In this document: positions 17,638 through 27,800 of the stretch, one piece after another
Numbering within the stretch: the stretch's first letter is position 1
Layout: every line of letters begins with the position of its first letter
Program-made: the position numbers and the translations under genes
From: Amarolinea aalborgensis
GTDB taxonomy: Bacteria; Chloroflexota; Anaerolineae; SSC4; Amarolineaceae
Reading direction: 5' to 3'
Length of the DNA stretch: 64,000 nt
NCBI RefSeq assembly: GCF_900491745.1
Contig: NZ_UETR01000008.1
Span: 185,723-249,722, forward strand
Notes under the pieces: generated by a model
Databases searched by the model: none
The model's input: only the letters and a program-made list of their open reading frames with translations
What the model was told of the DNA's origin: nothing

Positions 17638-17870
17638 GCCGCCGGAGGCCAGAGGCCATCCGGCTACGAGATGCAAGCCCCTGCGGGGCTACCGGGCCCT
17701 GTCGGGCCTTCCACCTCGTAGCCCGATCCGTTCACGGTCGGGCGGCGATGGTTGCGCGCACGCCATGCGGCAGCCAATCCCGCCGGAGGCCAGAGGCCAT
17801 CCGGCTACGAGATGCAAGCCCCTCTGGGGCTACGCCCCCAAAGTGAAATGCACCCAATCCAGAGTCTGCT
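17638..17870. repeat. Two-copy intergenic repeat, related to one at 47.5 kb
   Basis: A stretch with GCCGGAGGCCAGAGGCCATC and GGCTACGAGATGCAAGCCCC is present at about 17638 and again at about 17780, almost identical. AAAGTGAAATGCACCC also occurs twice (near 17591 and 17841). The part 17667-17763 matches, in reverse complement, 47538-47625. No coding potential is evident. Confidence 0.8.
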
Positions 17871-17871
17871 A

Positions 17872-17899
17872 TTGACAAGGTGGATCGGCGTGCTACAAT
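17872..17899 (+). promoter_or_regulatory. Promoter of the secreted hydrolase gene
   Basis: TTGACA (17872-17877), 16 bases, TACAAT (17894-17899). Start near 17906, leader about 86 bases. Confidence 0.75.
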
Positions 17900-17991
17900 T
17901 CGCGTAGAAGCGCGTCTGACGACGCGCGGTTGGTCTCAGTGCCTCCAGGCCATTGAGGAGGTGCGATATGGACATTCTAAGGAGGTTCTGT

Positions 17992-19233
17992 ATGCGTAGA
18001 CTCTGGTTCATCGTGTCCCTCGTGGTAATTCTGGGCGCGACGGGCATCGCACCGGCGGCAGCCGCACCAGCTCTTGCCCCTGCTCTCCCTCTCGGCTGTC
18101 AAGAAGGCGTCTTGCCCAGCGGCGCGCTTTCGCTGATCTGTATTCCCGCCAGCGGCTGGAACGGTGACCTGGTGGTTTGGGCGCACGGCTATGTGGCGTT
18201 CAACGAGCCGCTCGGCTTCTACAACCTCTACCTGGGCGAAACCTATCTGCCTGACCTGGTGCAGAGCCTGGGCTATGCCTTCGCTACCACCAGCTATCGC
18301 ACCAACGGCCTGGCGATTGTCAGCGGCGTAGATGATGTGACCGAGTTGATCGCGGCGTTTCCGGCCGCGGCCGGCCAGGCGCCGGTGCATACCTATATGA
18401 CGGGCGCTTCCGAGGGCGGCATCGTCACCGCGCTGATGGCCGAACGGCACCCGGAACTGCTGACCGGCGCGCTCTCGGCCTGCGGCCCCATCGGCGACTT
18501 CAAGAAGCAGACGGAGTACCTGGGCGATTTCCGCGTACTCTTCGACTACTTCTTCCCCAACGTCTTACCCCCTTCCCCCATCAACATCCCGCCGCAGGTC
18601 ATCGCTAATTGGGAATCGTCCTACGTGCCCGCGATCACGCAGCAGGTGCGGGCCAATCCCCGCCAGGCGCTACAGCTCATGAGCACCTCGCGCGCCGCGA
18701 CGCAGATGTACAGCATGAACTCGATGGTCTCCACAGCGGTGAACGTCCTGTGGTACAACGTCTTTGCCACCAACGACGCGCGTGCAAAACTGGGCGGCAA
18801 CCCATTTGACAATCGCACCCGTCTCTACAGCGGCTCGTTGAACGATCGCCTGCTCAACCAGCGCGTGCAGCGCTTCAGCGCCGATCCGGCCGCGCTGACC
18901 GCGTTGAGGGCTTATCAGACCAGCGGCGCCCTGACCGTACCGATGGTCACGCTGCACACTACCGGCGACGAAGTCATCCCGTTCTGGCATCAACTGCTCT
19001 ACCGCGGCAAGCTGCAAACCAGCGGGCGTGGTCAACTGCTGCAGATTCCCATTTTCCGCTATGGGCACTGCAATTTCACCTCAGACGAGGCGTTGGCGGG
19101 CTTCGCCATCATGGTCTTCATTTCCACCGGCCAGCAGGTGCGCGGCCTGCCGGATCACTTCGACCCTGCGCAAATCGAGCGTGATTTTCAGAAGGCGCAG
19201 AGCTTGGACAGCGGCGTGTATCAGCCGGATTGA
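17992..19233 (+). CDS. Secreted alpha/beta hydrolase
   Basis: Signal peptide RRLWFIVSLVVILGATGIAP then an Ala-Pro-rich start of the mature chain. The alpha/beta hydrolase fold shows early strands (LVVWAHGYVAF), nucleophile Ser140 in TGASEGGIVT (GxSxG), acid in TTGDEVIPF and His in RYGHCNFT. About 413 residues. It may be a tannase-like or prolyl-type esterase/peptidase; the substrate is not known. ATG 17992 is chosen over an upstream ATG at 17953 because TAAGGAGG is placed six bases before it. A good promoter lies 93 bases upstream and an intrinsic terminator follows. Confidence 0.82.
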   Translation: MRRLWFIVSLVVILGATGIAPAAAAPALAPALPLGCQEGVLPSGALSLICIPASGWNGDLVVWAHGYVAFNEPLGFYNLYLGETYLPDLVQSLGYAFATTSYRTNGLAIVSGVDDVTELIAAFPAAAGQAPVHTYMTGASEGGIVTALMAERHPELLTGALSACGPIGDFKKQTEYLGDFRVLFDYFFPNVLPPSPINIPPQVIANWESSYVPAITQQVRANPRQALQLMSTSRAATQMYSMNSMVSTAVNVLWYNVFATNDARAKLGGNPFDNRTRLYSGSLNDRLLNQRVQRFSADPAALTALRAYQTSGALTVPMVTLHTTGDEVIPFWHQLLYRGKLQTSGRGQLLQIPIFRYGHCNFTSDEALAGFAIMVFISTGQQVRGLPDHFDPAQIERDFQKAQSLDSGVYQPD

Positions 19234-19235
19234 GT

Positions 19236-19310
19236 AGAGATCAGAGATCGGAGATCGGAGACCGGAGAACGGGGATCAGAGATCAGAGACCAGAGATCAA
19301 GGCCGGTATG
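19236..19310. repeat. Short-unit repeat (GAGATCRGA-like)
   Basis: About ten degenerate copies of GAGATCA/GAGATCG in about 75 bases just behind the hydrolase gene. Low-complexity, no coding potential seen. Confidence 0.7.
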
Positions 19311-19354
19311 CGTGGTGGAGCAAAATGGGGTTATGAGCGGATCTTGAGCTCAGG

Positions 19355-19391
19355 GCCAGGCGGTTCGATAGTGAATCGCCTGGCATTTTTT
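19355..19391 (+). terminator. Intrinsic terminator of the hydrolase gene
   Basis: GCCAGGCGGTTC (19355-19366), six-base loop, GAATCGCCTGGC (19373-19384), then ATTTTTT. Twelve-pair stem with one wobble and a T run. Confidence 0.85.
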
Positions 19392-19473
19392 ATGCGCACG
19401 CGGCGCCTTCTTGCCGAAATCGCCGCCGCGTGTTAGTGTTGACCTCGCAGTAGATGGATGAGGATTAGCCCAG

Positions 19474-21735
19474 ATGGACACGCTGACCGGCACGATCGAA
19501 CGCATTACCTATCAGAATGAAGAGAACGGCTATACGGTGGCGCAGTTGACGCCAGAGGGCAAAAGCTACACCGTGCCGGTCGTGGGCAGCATGCTGGGCG
19601 TCAACGTCGGTGAACACATCGAACTGAGCGGCCAGTGGGCTGCGCATCCCCAGTATGGGCGCCAATTCAAAGCAGACACCTTCAAGCTGAAGCTGCCGGC
19701 CACGGCCACCGGGATCGAAAAGTACCTGGGTTCTGGGCTGATCAAGGGTGTTGGGCCGGTCACCGCCAAACGCATCGTGCGTCAGTTTGGCGCCGAGAGT
19801 CTGCACGTGATTGACGAGGAACCGCAGCGCCTGCGCACCGTGCTTGGCGTTGGCCCCAAACGCGCGGTTCTGATTCAGGACGCCTGGCGCCAGCAGCGCG
19901 CCATTCGCGATGTGATGTTCTTCTTGCAGGAGCACAGCATCTCCACGGGCCTGGCGGTCAAGATTTACAAGCAGTATGGCGACGGCGCAGTGGGCATTGT
20001 GAAGAATGACCCTTACCGCCTGGCGCGCGACATTCATGGAATCGGCTTCATCACCGCGGACAAGATTGCGCGCGCCCTGGGCCTGGCCCTCGATTCGCCC
20101 GAACGGGCCGCGGCCGGGGTGGCGCACGTCCTCAGCGAGCAAGCCGATGACGGTCATGTCTATGTACCGCAAACCGCCCTCGTCGCGCAGACAGCCGACA
20201 TGCTGGGCGTGCCGCCCACCCTCGTGATCAACGCCATCGAGCAGCTGCGCCAGGAAGACGAGGTTCACGTCGAGCGCATTGCGGCCGCGCCGCCCGCGTC
20301 GTACATACCGGTCGCAGAACCGACGCCGTTCCTCTACGAGGTCGCCAGCCTCAGCGATGACCCGACGCCCGCGCAGGTGGCCGAGGAGCGCGCAGTCTAC
20401 CTGGTGCCGTTCTATCGGGGTGAGATTGGCGTGGCCGGCCGTTTGCGCCGCTTGCGCGACGGGCAGAGCGACAGCCTGGCGCTCTTTCAGCAGTTTGACT
20501 GGAGCGTCGCCTTTGCCGCGGTGCAGCGCGAGACCGGCCTGGCCCTCGCGCCTGCGCAGCGTGAAGCCGTGCAGGCCGCGCTGACCCAGCCGCTGGCCGT
20601 GCTGACCGGCGGACCGGGCACGGGCAAGACCTTCACCGTGCAGACGATCATCCGCCTGCTGGAAGCCTCCGGCCACACCTACGCGCTGGCCTCGCCGACC
20701 GGTCGCGCCGCCAAACGCTTGAGTGAAGCCACCGGCCGCCCGGCCAAGACCATCCACCGCCTGCTCGAATTCAAGCCCGCGGACGGCGTCACCTTTCAGG
20801 TCAACGAGAAGAACCCGCTCGACGTCGACATCCTGATCGTGGATGAGGCCTCCATGCTCGATCTGCTGCTGATGAACCATCTGCTCAAGGCCGTGCCGCC
20901 AGGCGCGCATCTGCTGCTCGTCGGCGACGTAGATCAACTGCCCAGCGTCGGCGCGGGCAGCGTGCTCAAGGACATCATCGAGTCGGGCGCAGCCGCCGTG
21001 GTGCGCCTGCAGACAATCTTCCGCCAGGCGGCCGGAAGCTACATTGTCGAAAACGCCCACCGCATCAACCGCGGGCAGATGCCGGAGTGGCATCCAACCA
21101 ACTCACAGGACTTTTTTCTGTTCAAGGCGGACGATGCTGAGCAGGCGGCCAACCTGGTGGTGGAGATTGTGGCCGAGCGAATTCCGCGGCGTTTCCAAAT
21201 TCCAGCGGACGATGTGCAGGTTCTCACCCCCATGCACCGCGGCGTGGCAGGCGTCGCCAACCTCAACCTGCTGCTGCAAGCGCGGCTCAATCCAGCCGAC
21301 GCAACCAAACCCGAACGGCGTCTCGGCGGGCACATCTTCCGCGTGGGCGACCGTGTGATGCAAACCAGCAACAATTACAACAAGGATGTTTACAACGGCG
21401 ACTTAGGAGTCATTGTCCGGCTAAATCTCATCGAACAAATGCTGACCGTGCGCATCGAGGAACGAGAGATTGACTACAGTTTCTTGGAGATGGACGAGTT
21501 GATGCATGCCTACGCCATCAGCGTGCACAAGGCGCAGGGGTCTGAGTACCCGGCCGTGGTGCTGCCGCTGCTCACGCAGCACTACATGATGCTGCAGCGT
21601 AATTTGCTGTATACCGCGGTCACCCGTGCGCGACGCCTGGTGGTCCTGGTGGGCATGCCGCGCGCGATTGCGATTGCCGTGAACAATAACAAAATCGCCG
21701 AACGTTACACCGGGCTGGCCGCGCGGCTGCGTTAG
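19474..21735 (+). CDS. recD2: RecD2-type SF1B DNA helicase
   Basis: 753 residues, typical of stand-alone RecD2 in bacteria without RecBCD. The N-terminal region carries helix-hairpin-helix turns (GSGLIKGVGPVTAKRI, LGVGPKRAVL). The helicase core has Walker A GGPGTGKTFT at about 378-387, Walker B ILIVDEASML at about 452-461, an HRGVAGVANLN segment, and the UvrD-like motif SVHKAQGSEYPAVVLPL and YTAVTRARRLVVLVG near the end. It unwinds DNA 5' to 3' and is linked to DNA repair. Start ATG 19474 is preceded by GAGGA at nine bases. Stands alone; the following gene is convergent. Confidence 0.95.
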   Translation: MDTLTGTIERITYQNEENGYTVAQLTPEGKSYTVPVVGSMLGVNVGEHIELSGQWAAHPQYGRQFKADTFKLKLPATATGIEKYLGSGLIKGVGPVTAKRIVRQFGAESLHVIDEEPQRLRTVLGVGPKRAVLIQDAWRQQRAIRDVMFFLQEHSISTGLAVKIYKQYGDGAVGIVKNDPYRLARDIHGIGFITADKIARALGLALDSPERAAAGVAHVLSEQADDGHVYVPQTALVAQTADMLGVPPTLVINAIEQLRQEDEVHVERIAAAPPASYIPVAEPTPFLYEVASLSDDPTPAQVAEERAVYLVPFYRGEIGVAGRLRRLRDGQSDSLALFQQFDWSVAFAAVQRETGLALAPAQREAVQAALTQPLAVLTGGPGTGKTFTVQTIIRLLEASGHTYALASPTGRAAKRLSEATGRPAKTIHRLLEFKPADGVTFQVNEKNPLDVDILIVDEASMLDLLLMNHLLKAVPPGAHLLLVGDVDQLPSVGAGSVLKDIIESGAAAVVRLQTIFRQAAGSYIVENAHRINRGQMPEWHPTNSQDFFLFKADDAEQAANLVVEIVAERIPRRFQIPADDVQVLTPMHRGVAGVANLNLLLQARLNPADATKPERRLGGHIFRVGDRVMQTSNNYNKDVYNGDLGVIVRLNLIEQMLTVRIEEREIDYSFLEMDELMHAYAISVHKAQGSEYPAVVLPLLTQHYMMLQRNLLYTAVTRARRLVVLVGMPRAIAIAVNNNKIAERYTGLAARLR

Positions 21736-21758
21736 GCGGAGCGCACGAACGCGCAAGA

Positions 21759-21784
21759 CGCCGGGTTCGTGCCAAAACCCGGCG
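21759..21784. terminator. Hairpin between convergent recD2 and htrA-like genes
   Basis: CGCCGGGTT (21759-21767), eight-base loop, AACCCGGCG (21776-21784). No T run. Probably a bidirectional stop. Confidence 0.5.
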
Positions 21785-21827
21785 CCCGCGCTCACGTTCG
21801 GAAGGAGTTCATGCGTTCTACGGTCGT

Positions 21828-22967
21828 CTATGCTTCTGGTCGCTGCGCCAAGCGCACCGTCAGGGTGAATTGCTTATCTCCGCGCGCCACGGTCAGCTCT
21901 AATGATTGGCCGGCGCGATACTGCAGGAGCACCTGCGGCAAGGGGTGTTGGTCATCAATCGTCTGCCCGCCCAGGGCGACGATTGCATCGCCCACCTTCA
22001 GCCCCGCCTGCGCGCTGGGGCCATTGGCCACCACCTGCTGAACATACGCCCCTTGCACTACCGTCAGGCCTGATTCGCTCGCCAACTGCGGATTGAGCGG
22101 TTCGAAGGTAATGCCCAGGTAGGGCCGCACGACGCGGCCGCTGCTGATCAACTGCTCGGCCACCACGCGCACCGTGTTACTGGGAATGGAGAAGCCCAGG
22201 CCCTCCGCCGCATCGCTGCCGCTGCCGCGCACGACGGCCACGTTGATGCCGATAATCTCACCAGATAGGTTGATGAGCGGCCCGCCTGAATTGCCATGAT
22301 TGATGGCCGCATCGGTCTGCAGCAGGCCATCCAGGTCGCCCAGGCGCCGGTTGTGCGCGCTGAGCACGCCGGCCGTCACCGTGTTGCGAAAACCGCCCAA
22401 GGCGCTGCCGATGGCCGCGACGCGAGAGCCTGGCGCCAGCGCGCCCGAATCACCCAGCGGCGCCACCGCCGGCGCTTTACCGCTGACCTTGAGCACGGCC
22501 AGATCAAAGTCGGGCGCGGCGCCTACCACCTGCGCAGAGACCCGGCTGCCGTCCGCGTAGATGACCTCAAACTGGCTGCCGCCCTCGACCACATGATTGT
22601 TGGTGACCAGATAGCCGTCCGCGCGGATGAAGACTCCCGACCCAGACGAACCATCGTTGTTGAGTACGGTCACGGTCGCCGGTGTGACCTGGCTCACGGC
22701 CACTACCAATGGATCCGTGCCCGTGGCGGCGGATGTCGTTGGCGAGACGGTCGGCAAGGTGCCGCTGGCTTGGGCTGGCAACGTGTTGGCCGCCACGGCG
22801 TTGACACGCGATGCCTGGATCGGCGTCACGGATGTAGGCGTCAACCAGGCATAGGTTAGCGCGCCGACGGCTGCGCCCGAAGCAAAAATCATGACGACGG
22901 CCAGAAAGAGGCCAATCACGACCAGGCCGCGCCGGCGCGGACGTGGCGTCAGGGTTGTCTCATGCAT
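21828..22967 (-). CDS. HtrA/DegP-like membrane-anchored serine protease with PDZ domain
   Basis: About 379 residues. One N-terminal transmembrane helix (GLVVIGLFLAVVMIFASGAA) follows a basic cytoplasmic tail. A Thr/Ser-rich tether leads to the trypsin-like domain with His125 (TNNHVV), Asp155 (FDLAVLKV) and Ser227 (GNSGGP), and one PDZ domain ends the protein (YLGITFEPL, VANGPSAQAGLKVGDAIVAL). This is the normal layout of periplasm-side or extracellular quality-control proteases. An upstream TTG at 22991 is in frame, but ATG 22967 with GGAG before it is preferred. Divergent to the FemAB-like gene, with a 500-base gap that holds repeats. Confidence 0.92.
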   Translation of the reverse strand: MHETTLTPRPRRRGLVVIGLFLAVVMIFASGAAVGALTYAWLTPTSVTPIQASRVNAVAANTLPAQASGTLPTVSPTTSAATGTDPLVVAVSQVTPATVTVLNNDGSSGSGVFIRADGYLVTNNHVVEGGSQFEVIYADGSRVSAQVVGAAPDFDLAVLKVSGKAPAVAPLGDSGALAPGSRVAAIGSALGGFRNTVTAGVLSAHNRRLGDLDGLLQTDAAINHGNSGGPLINLSGEIIGINVAVVRGSGSDAAEGLGFSIPSNTVRVVAEQLISSGRVVRPYLGITFEPLNPQLASESGLTVVQGAYVQQVVANGPSAQAGLKVGDAIVALGGQTIDDQHPLPQVLLQYRAGQSLELTVARGDKQFTLTVRLAQRPEA

Positions 22968-23046
22968 GCGCTTTTTCTCTCCATTTCTCAATGTCTGTCA
23001 TTTTTGACTCAGGTTTGTTCGGCTTACCATCTAGTCATCCCATCCT

Positions 23047-23090
23047 TGGCGCCGATCAGCACGGCAACTACGGCCGGCTGATCGGCGCCA
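23047..23090. promoter_or_regulatory. Perfect 14-bp inverted repeat upstream of the htrA-like gene
   Basis: TGGCGCCGATCAGC (23047-23060), 16-base spacer, GCTGATCGGCGCCA (23077-23090). May be an operator or a transcript hairpin. Confidence 0.55.
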
Positions 23091-23139
23091 GGGACGATGC
23101 CACAAAACACGAAGGGCAGCGAAGACAGGGTTGGCGGCG

Positions 23140-23179
23140 ATTTTCTGCAAAAACGCGTGGTAATTTTCTGCGAAAACGC
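23140..23179. promoter_or_regulatory. Direct repeat pair, period 23 bases
   Basis: ATTTTCTGCAAAAACGC at 23140-23156 and ATTTTCTGCGAAAACGC at 23163-23179, one mismatch. Spacing near two helical turns fits a regulator binding site for the htrA-like or FemAB-like gene. Confidence 0.45.
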
Positions 23180-23346
23180 CTGACTGGCTGTGGCTCCGAT
23201 CATACAGTCGTCTTCATTCCGTTCTCACCCTCACATCCCATCTCAACCCGTTGAAACCACCGTAAACTGCCAGGACAACACAAGCGGGCGCTGTAGGCCC
23301 CTTCATGACGATACCGACTGACAGCCCAGAGTTTAGCACGGCGCTG

Positions 23347-23375
23347 TTAGCAAGTGATGCGCACTCTGTTAAGAT
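23347..23375 (+). promoter_or_regulatory. Predicted promoter of the first FemAB-like gene
   Basis: TTAGCA (23347-23352), 17 bases, TAAGAT (23370-23375). Start near 23382, leader about 88 bases. Confidence 0.5.
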
Positions 23376-23469
23376 TTCGTAATGTGTGCTCCTGTTGGTT
23401 GAATCTGCGCTCCGTTTCGAACCGCGGCGCTTTTTGGCTAATGAACGCGATGTGGGTAGAATCGGTGCC

Positions 23470-24558
23470 ATGATTTCAACCTCTTTGCCGGTGCTGCCGC
23501 ACGCGCAGATTGATCCTGCTGCGTGGGATGCTTTTGTTGCGAGTCATGCGCACGGTCATTTGCTGCAGACCAGCCGCTGGAGCGAGCTCAAGGCCCGCGT
23601 GGGCTGGCAGACCGAACGCGTGGCGCTGAGCGCGGACGGCGCGATCGTGGCCGGCGCGCAAATCCTGTATCGGCGCATGCCGTGGGGACAGCCGTTCGCC
23701 TATGTGCCCAAAGGCCCCGTGGTTGATTGGGAGCAACCAGCCCTGTGCGCCAGCTTACTGCAGGCCGTTGAGCAATGCGCGCGGCAACGCCATAGCTATA
23801 TACTCAAGCTGGAGCCAGACCTGCCGCATAGCCAGGTCATGGCGCGGCGCCTGGCGGGCTATGGCTTCGCGCTGTCCGCGCAGACGGTGCAGCCGCGCAG
23901 CACCGTGCACATTGACCTGACCGCCAGCGCGGATGAAATCCTGGCGCGTATGAAGCAGAAATGGCGCTACAACATTCGCCTGGCCGGTCGCAAAGGAGTG
24001 ACGGTGCGGGTCGGCGCACGGGCCGATCTGCCGGCCTTTCAGCGTTTGATGGAAACTACCGGCCAACGGGATCATTTCGGCGTACACAACCTGGCCTACT
24101 ACGCAGCAGCCTTTGATCTCTTCGCGCCGCCCGGCCTGGCGACCTGGCTCCTGGCCGAATACGAAGGCGAACTGCTGGCCGGCATCGTCGTTTTTGCCCT
24201 GGGCCGCACCGCCTGGTATCTGTGGGGCGCGTCCGGCGACAGTCAGCGTCAGTTGATGCCCAATCATGCCCTGCAATGGGCGGCCGTGCAATGGGCGCAG
24301 GCCCGGGGCTGCGCCGTGTACGATTTATGGGGCATCCCGGACGAAGTCGGTGCCGGCGAGGTCGAGCCGGATGTCGGCGACGACAACGCGTCGCAAGGCG
24401 GGCTGTGGGGCGTCTGGCGTTTCAAACAGGGGTTTGGCGGCCAGGTAGTGCGCTACGTGGGTGCGTGGGACAAGGTCCTTTCACGCCCTGGCATGTGGAT
24501 TTATCGCCTGGCTGCGCAGATCAGGCGCCGCGCCGCTCTTCTGACTCACAACGCTTGA
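23470..24558 (+). CDS. FemAB-like aminoacyl/acyl transferase (GNAT fold), copy 1
   Basis: 362 residues, close paralogue of the gene at 48753. FemAB-family proteins have two GNAT domains and add amino acids to peptidoglycan precursors from aminoacyl-tRNA; related proteins act in exopolysaccharide systems. Family signs are ILKLEPDLP, the basic KQKWRYNIRLAGRKGVTV, the strand LLAGIVVFALGRTAWYLWGAS, and YDLWGIPDE with LWGVWRFKQGFGG. ATG 23470 is chosen from alignment with the paralogue; the frame is open further up to a GTG at 23386, but the extra 28 residues have no counterpart. Acts in the cytoplasm or at the membrane. Substrate not known. Confidence 0.82.
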   Translation: MISTSLPVLPHAQIDPAAWDAFVASHAHGHLLQTSRWSELKARVGWQTERVALSADGAIVAGAQILYRRMPWGQPFAYVPKGPVVDWEQPALCASLLQAVEQCARQRHSYILKLEPDLPHSQVMARRLAGYGFALSAQTVQPRSTVHIDLTASADEILARMKQKWRYNIRLAGRKGVTVRVGARADLPAFQRLMETTGQRDHFGVHNLAYYAAAFDLFAPPGLATWLLAEYEGELLAGIVVFALGRTAWYLWGASGDSQRQLMPNHALQWAAVQWAQARGCAVYDLWGIPDEVGAGEVEPDVGDDNASQGGLWGVWRFKQGFGGQVVRYVGAWDKVLSRPGMWIYRLAAQIRRRAALLTHNA

Positions 24559-24698
24559 ATCAGGGCGTGATACCGTGGATCGCCACGTGGTCTGGCGCCT
24601 GGGTTTTCTCACGACAGGCGCTTCGGCCGCGGTCTCTTCAGGCCTCTTCATTAAATTGCACACATTCCCCAAGCGCCAGAAGAATTGTTTCAGGGGTA

Positions 24699-24727
24699 TT
24701 GACATAGAGCCTGATTTGTGCTTTAAT
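24699..24727 (+). promoter_or_regulatory. Promoter of the C39-peptidase mosaic gene
   Basis: TTGACA (24699-24704), 17 bases, TTTAAT (24722-24727). Start near 24734, leader about 100 bases ending in AAAGGAG before ATG 24835. Confidence 0.78.
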
Positions 24728-24834
24728 TGTGCAATACTTGTTCTCCCCAAGTCGGCGTAGCATAGCGCCCGCGCCTGCCTGCTCTTTCGTCTCGTCCCCT
24801 TTGTGTTGTCCTGGGTGAACAAAGGAGTGGTCCG

Positions 24835-27800
24835 ATGGAGAACCGATATGCTTCGATCGCAGCGGTTACCCTTCTCGCTTTATTGGTCGTGGGAGGTTCG
24901 CTGCCCACCGTGGCTGCGGCCGCCAGGCGCCCTGGACCGCAGGCCAGGGTGACGGCCCAACCGCCCGATCCGGCGCGCCGGCGCGTGGCTCCGTCGTCGC
25001 CCTGGGTCGCGGCTCCCCTCGCCCCTGACGACAATCTGGTGGCCGACAGCAGCTTCGAGGCGGGGTCGCCCAACCCAAGCTGGCACGAGGAGTCCACTAA
25101 CTTTGGCACGCCGCTGTGTCAGTTGTCCGGGTGCGGCGCCGGCGCGGGAACCGGCCCCCGCAGCGGCCAATGGTGGGCATGGTTTGGCGGCATCGCCGCT
25201 TACGAAGCGGGCGTGCTTTCCCAGGCGATGACTATCCCCAGCGGGTCCGCGACGCTGACCTTTTGGCTGGAGATGCCTCAATGCGACAGCGCGGCTGACT
25301 ATCTGGAAGCTACAATTGACAACACCCGGACCTTTGTGGTCAACGGCTCCCATGCCCGCTGCGGCCAGCCCGGCTATGTCCAACAAACGGTCAACGTCAG
25401 CGCCTGGGCCAACGGCGGCAGCCACACCCTGGCCTTCCACTCTGAGGTGTTTGCCAACAACGGCGGCGTGAGCGATTTCTTCGTTGACGACGTGCGGCTG
25501 GATAGCACGGCGACAACCTCGACGCCCACGCGCACGGCGACAGCGACGCCGACGCCCACGCGCACGGCGACAGCAACGCCGACGCGCACGCCAACGCCAG
25601 CATCTACCGTCTCATCAACGGCGACGCCGACGCGGACGCCCACGGCGACGCCGACGGCCACGGGCGCTGCCCAGCCGGGGCCGGGCGTTCTACTCAGCGA
25701 AGTGATGTACTTCCCGGCTGCTGGAAACCGCGAGTGGGTGGAGCTGCAAAACTACAGTACGACGACGCAGAGCCTGCGCGGCTATTCGCTGCGCGATGAG
25801 GACGGCAACATCTATCGCATCCCCGCCGCGCTGCCCAGCGCGCCGGCCGGCGCACGGGTGGTGGTCATCTTCGATGGGCAGGGCAGCAGCGCGAACGACT
25901 TGGACTTCGGCGACGGCGTGGCGACCCTCCACAGCCCGCCAGGCATGGTCAACATTCTCGAAGATAACGGCGACCAGGTGGCGCTGTACAATACCAGCTA
26001 CGCCGTCTTCCTACCCGCGGCGCTGAGTCGCTACACCGGGCCCGGGCCGGCCATCCCACGCCCGAACCGCATCAACCCACCGCAGCCCGTGGTCAGCTTC
26101 GTGGCCTGGGGCGTGGATCCGGCCGGCGACGAAAGCAGCGCGGCCTTCTCAGGCGTCTGGCCGCCTGAACTCTATGTGGACACGCAGCCAGCGCCGGGCG
26201 GAGAGCCTTTGCAGCGGGGCGGCACGATCGGCCGCCGGCCTGCCCACTTCAGCCGGTCGCCGTCTGATTGGGCCATTTACCGGCCTGGCGAGGGCATTCA
26301 GGGCGGCGTCAACCTGCCGGCAGCGCCCTTCCTACGCAACCCATCCAACGGCATCGCTACCTGTGACCGGCGCATCACCTTTGGCTGGGAAACGTTGCAG
26401 CGCATCAACGGCTATCGTCTGCAAGTTGACGACGACGCCAACTTCGGCTCGCCGCTGATCAACCTCGACGTGAACACCAGCGCCTACCAGCCTGACGCGA
26501 ACCTTCCGCTGGGCGCGTTCTACTTCCGGGTCAAAGCGCTGGGCGGCGCCTACGGCGACAGCGCGTACTCGCCGGCCAATTCCGTTACCGTGCTCGACTG
26601 CGCCAACCTGCTGCACGAGTCTGGCCCAAACGCGTTCGTCCTGCTCAACGTGACGCCGAAGCTCCAGCATAAAGACACGCATATGTTGAATCTGGACGGC
26701 GATCCGGAGACGGGTCAGAGCCGTTGGGACGCGGCCCACGAAGACGACGGCGACTGGACGGTCGGCAACGGCACGCCGGTGCGCGTCAGCCCACTGGACA
26801 ACATGTACTGCACCCGCGCTTCGATTTCCATGATCGTGGCCTATCACGGCGCCAACCTGAGCCAGGATTACATCTCCTACTTCGAATACGGCGAGGGCGA
26901 ACCCGAGGGCGACCTGGGCCATGGCAAAGGCATGTGGCCCAACGGCGACCTGGCTGCTGGCACGGGCAAGAAGGCCTTCGACTGGGCCATGAACGACAAC
27001 GCGGTCACGTCCAGCCGCGGCAAGCCCACGTTCGATCAGATCAAGGGTTGGATTGACGCCGACCGGCCGCTGCTGGTGGTGGAGAACGGCGACGCTCACA
27101 GTGTGGTGCTAAGCGGCTACGACACCGAAGGTCAGCTGGTCTACCGCATAGACCCGTGGACCGCCACCGGCGCGTGGGTGTCGCTGGCGTCATGGAACAT
27201 CAGCGAATACCATGTGCCGCCCAAGCTCCAGATTCCCCTGATCCCGCGCCGGGATGAAGACCTGAACAACAACCTGGTCTCCGACCTGATCGAAGACAGC
27301 GACAACGACGGCATCGCTGACTTCGACGAGAACCATCGTTTCCGCGGCAACCTGTACAACCTGAACCCGCGCAATCCCGACTCCGACGGCGACGGCATCA
27401 CGGACAAGGCCGACATGCGCGCCCATGTCTTCGACCCCGACGGCAACTACAACCGCTGGCGCGCCGACTGGGACGGCGACGGCGACCGCAAGGAGACCGA
27501 CCTGGACAACGACAACTACTGGAACACCGGTTCCAGCGACGGCTGCGAGGACATCAACCGCAACGGCTTCTTCAATGGTCCAGACGAGACCAGCAACTTC
27601 GATCCGGCCCAAGACCAGGAACGGCAGTGCGCAGAGCCTGAGGTGGCTATCACGTCGCCCAACGGCGGCACGGTAGCGCAGTGCACGGTGGATCTGCAAG
27701 GACGGATCACCAGCGACAGCGACCTCAGCCGGGTCAATGCCGTGATTACAGGCCCCTCGGGCGACAATCTGCTCGATCTGACCTGGAGCGGCGCGCGGCC

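Larger units (their letters stand above)
22968..23469. other. Divergent intergenic region, htrA-like to FemAB-like gene
   Basis: 502 bases with the inverted repeat, the direct repeats and the promoter listed separately. No short gene or RNA was recognised. Confidence 0.55.

Noticed and set aside
17355..17870. CRISPR array
   Set aside because: The repeats are palindromic, irregularly spaced and in both orientations; no cas gene is present.
19465..21093. Minus-strand frame of 542 codons opposite recD2
   Set aside because: RecD2 is clear on the plus strand; the opposite frame has no recognisable motif.
21731..21737. GTTAGGC at the end of recD2
   Set aside because: Overlaps the coding end of recD2 and has no attC structure.
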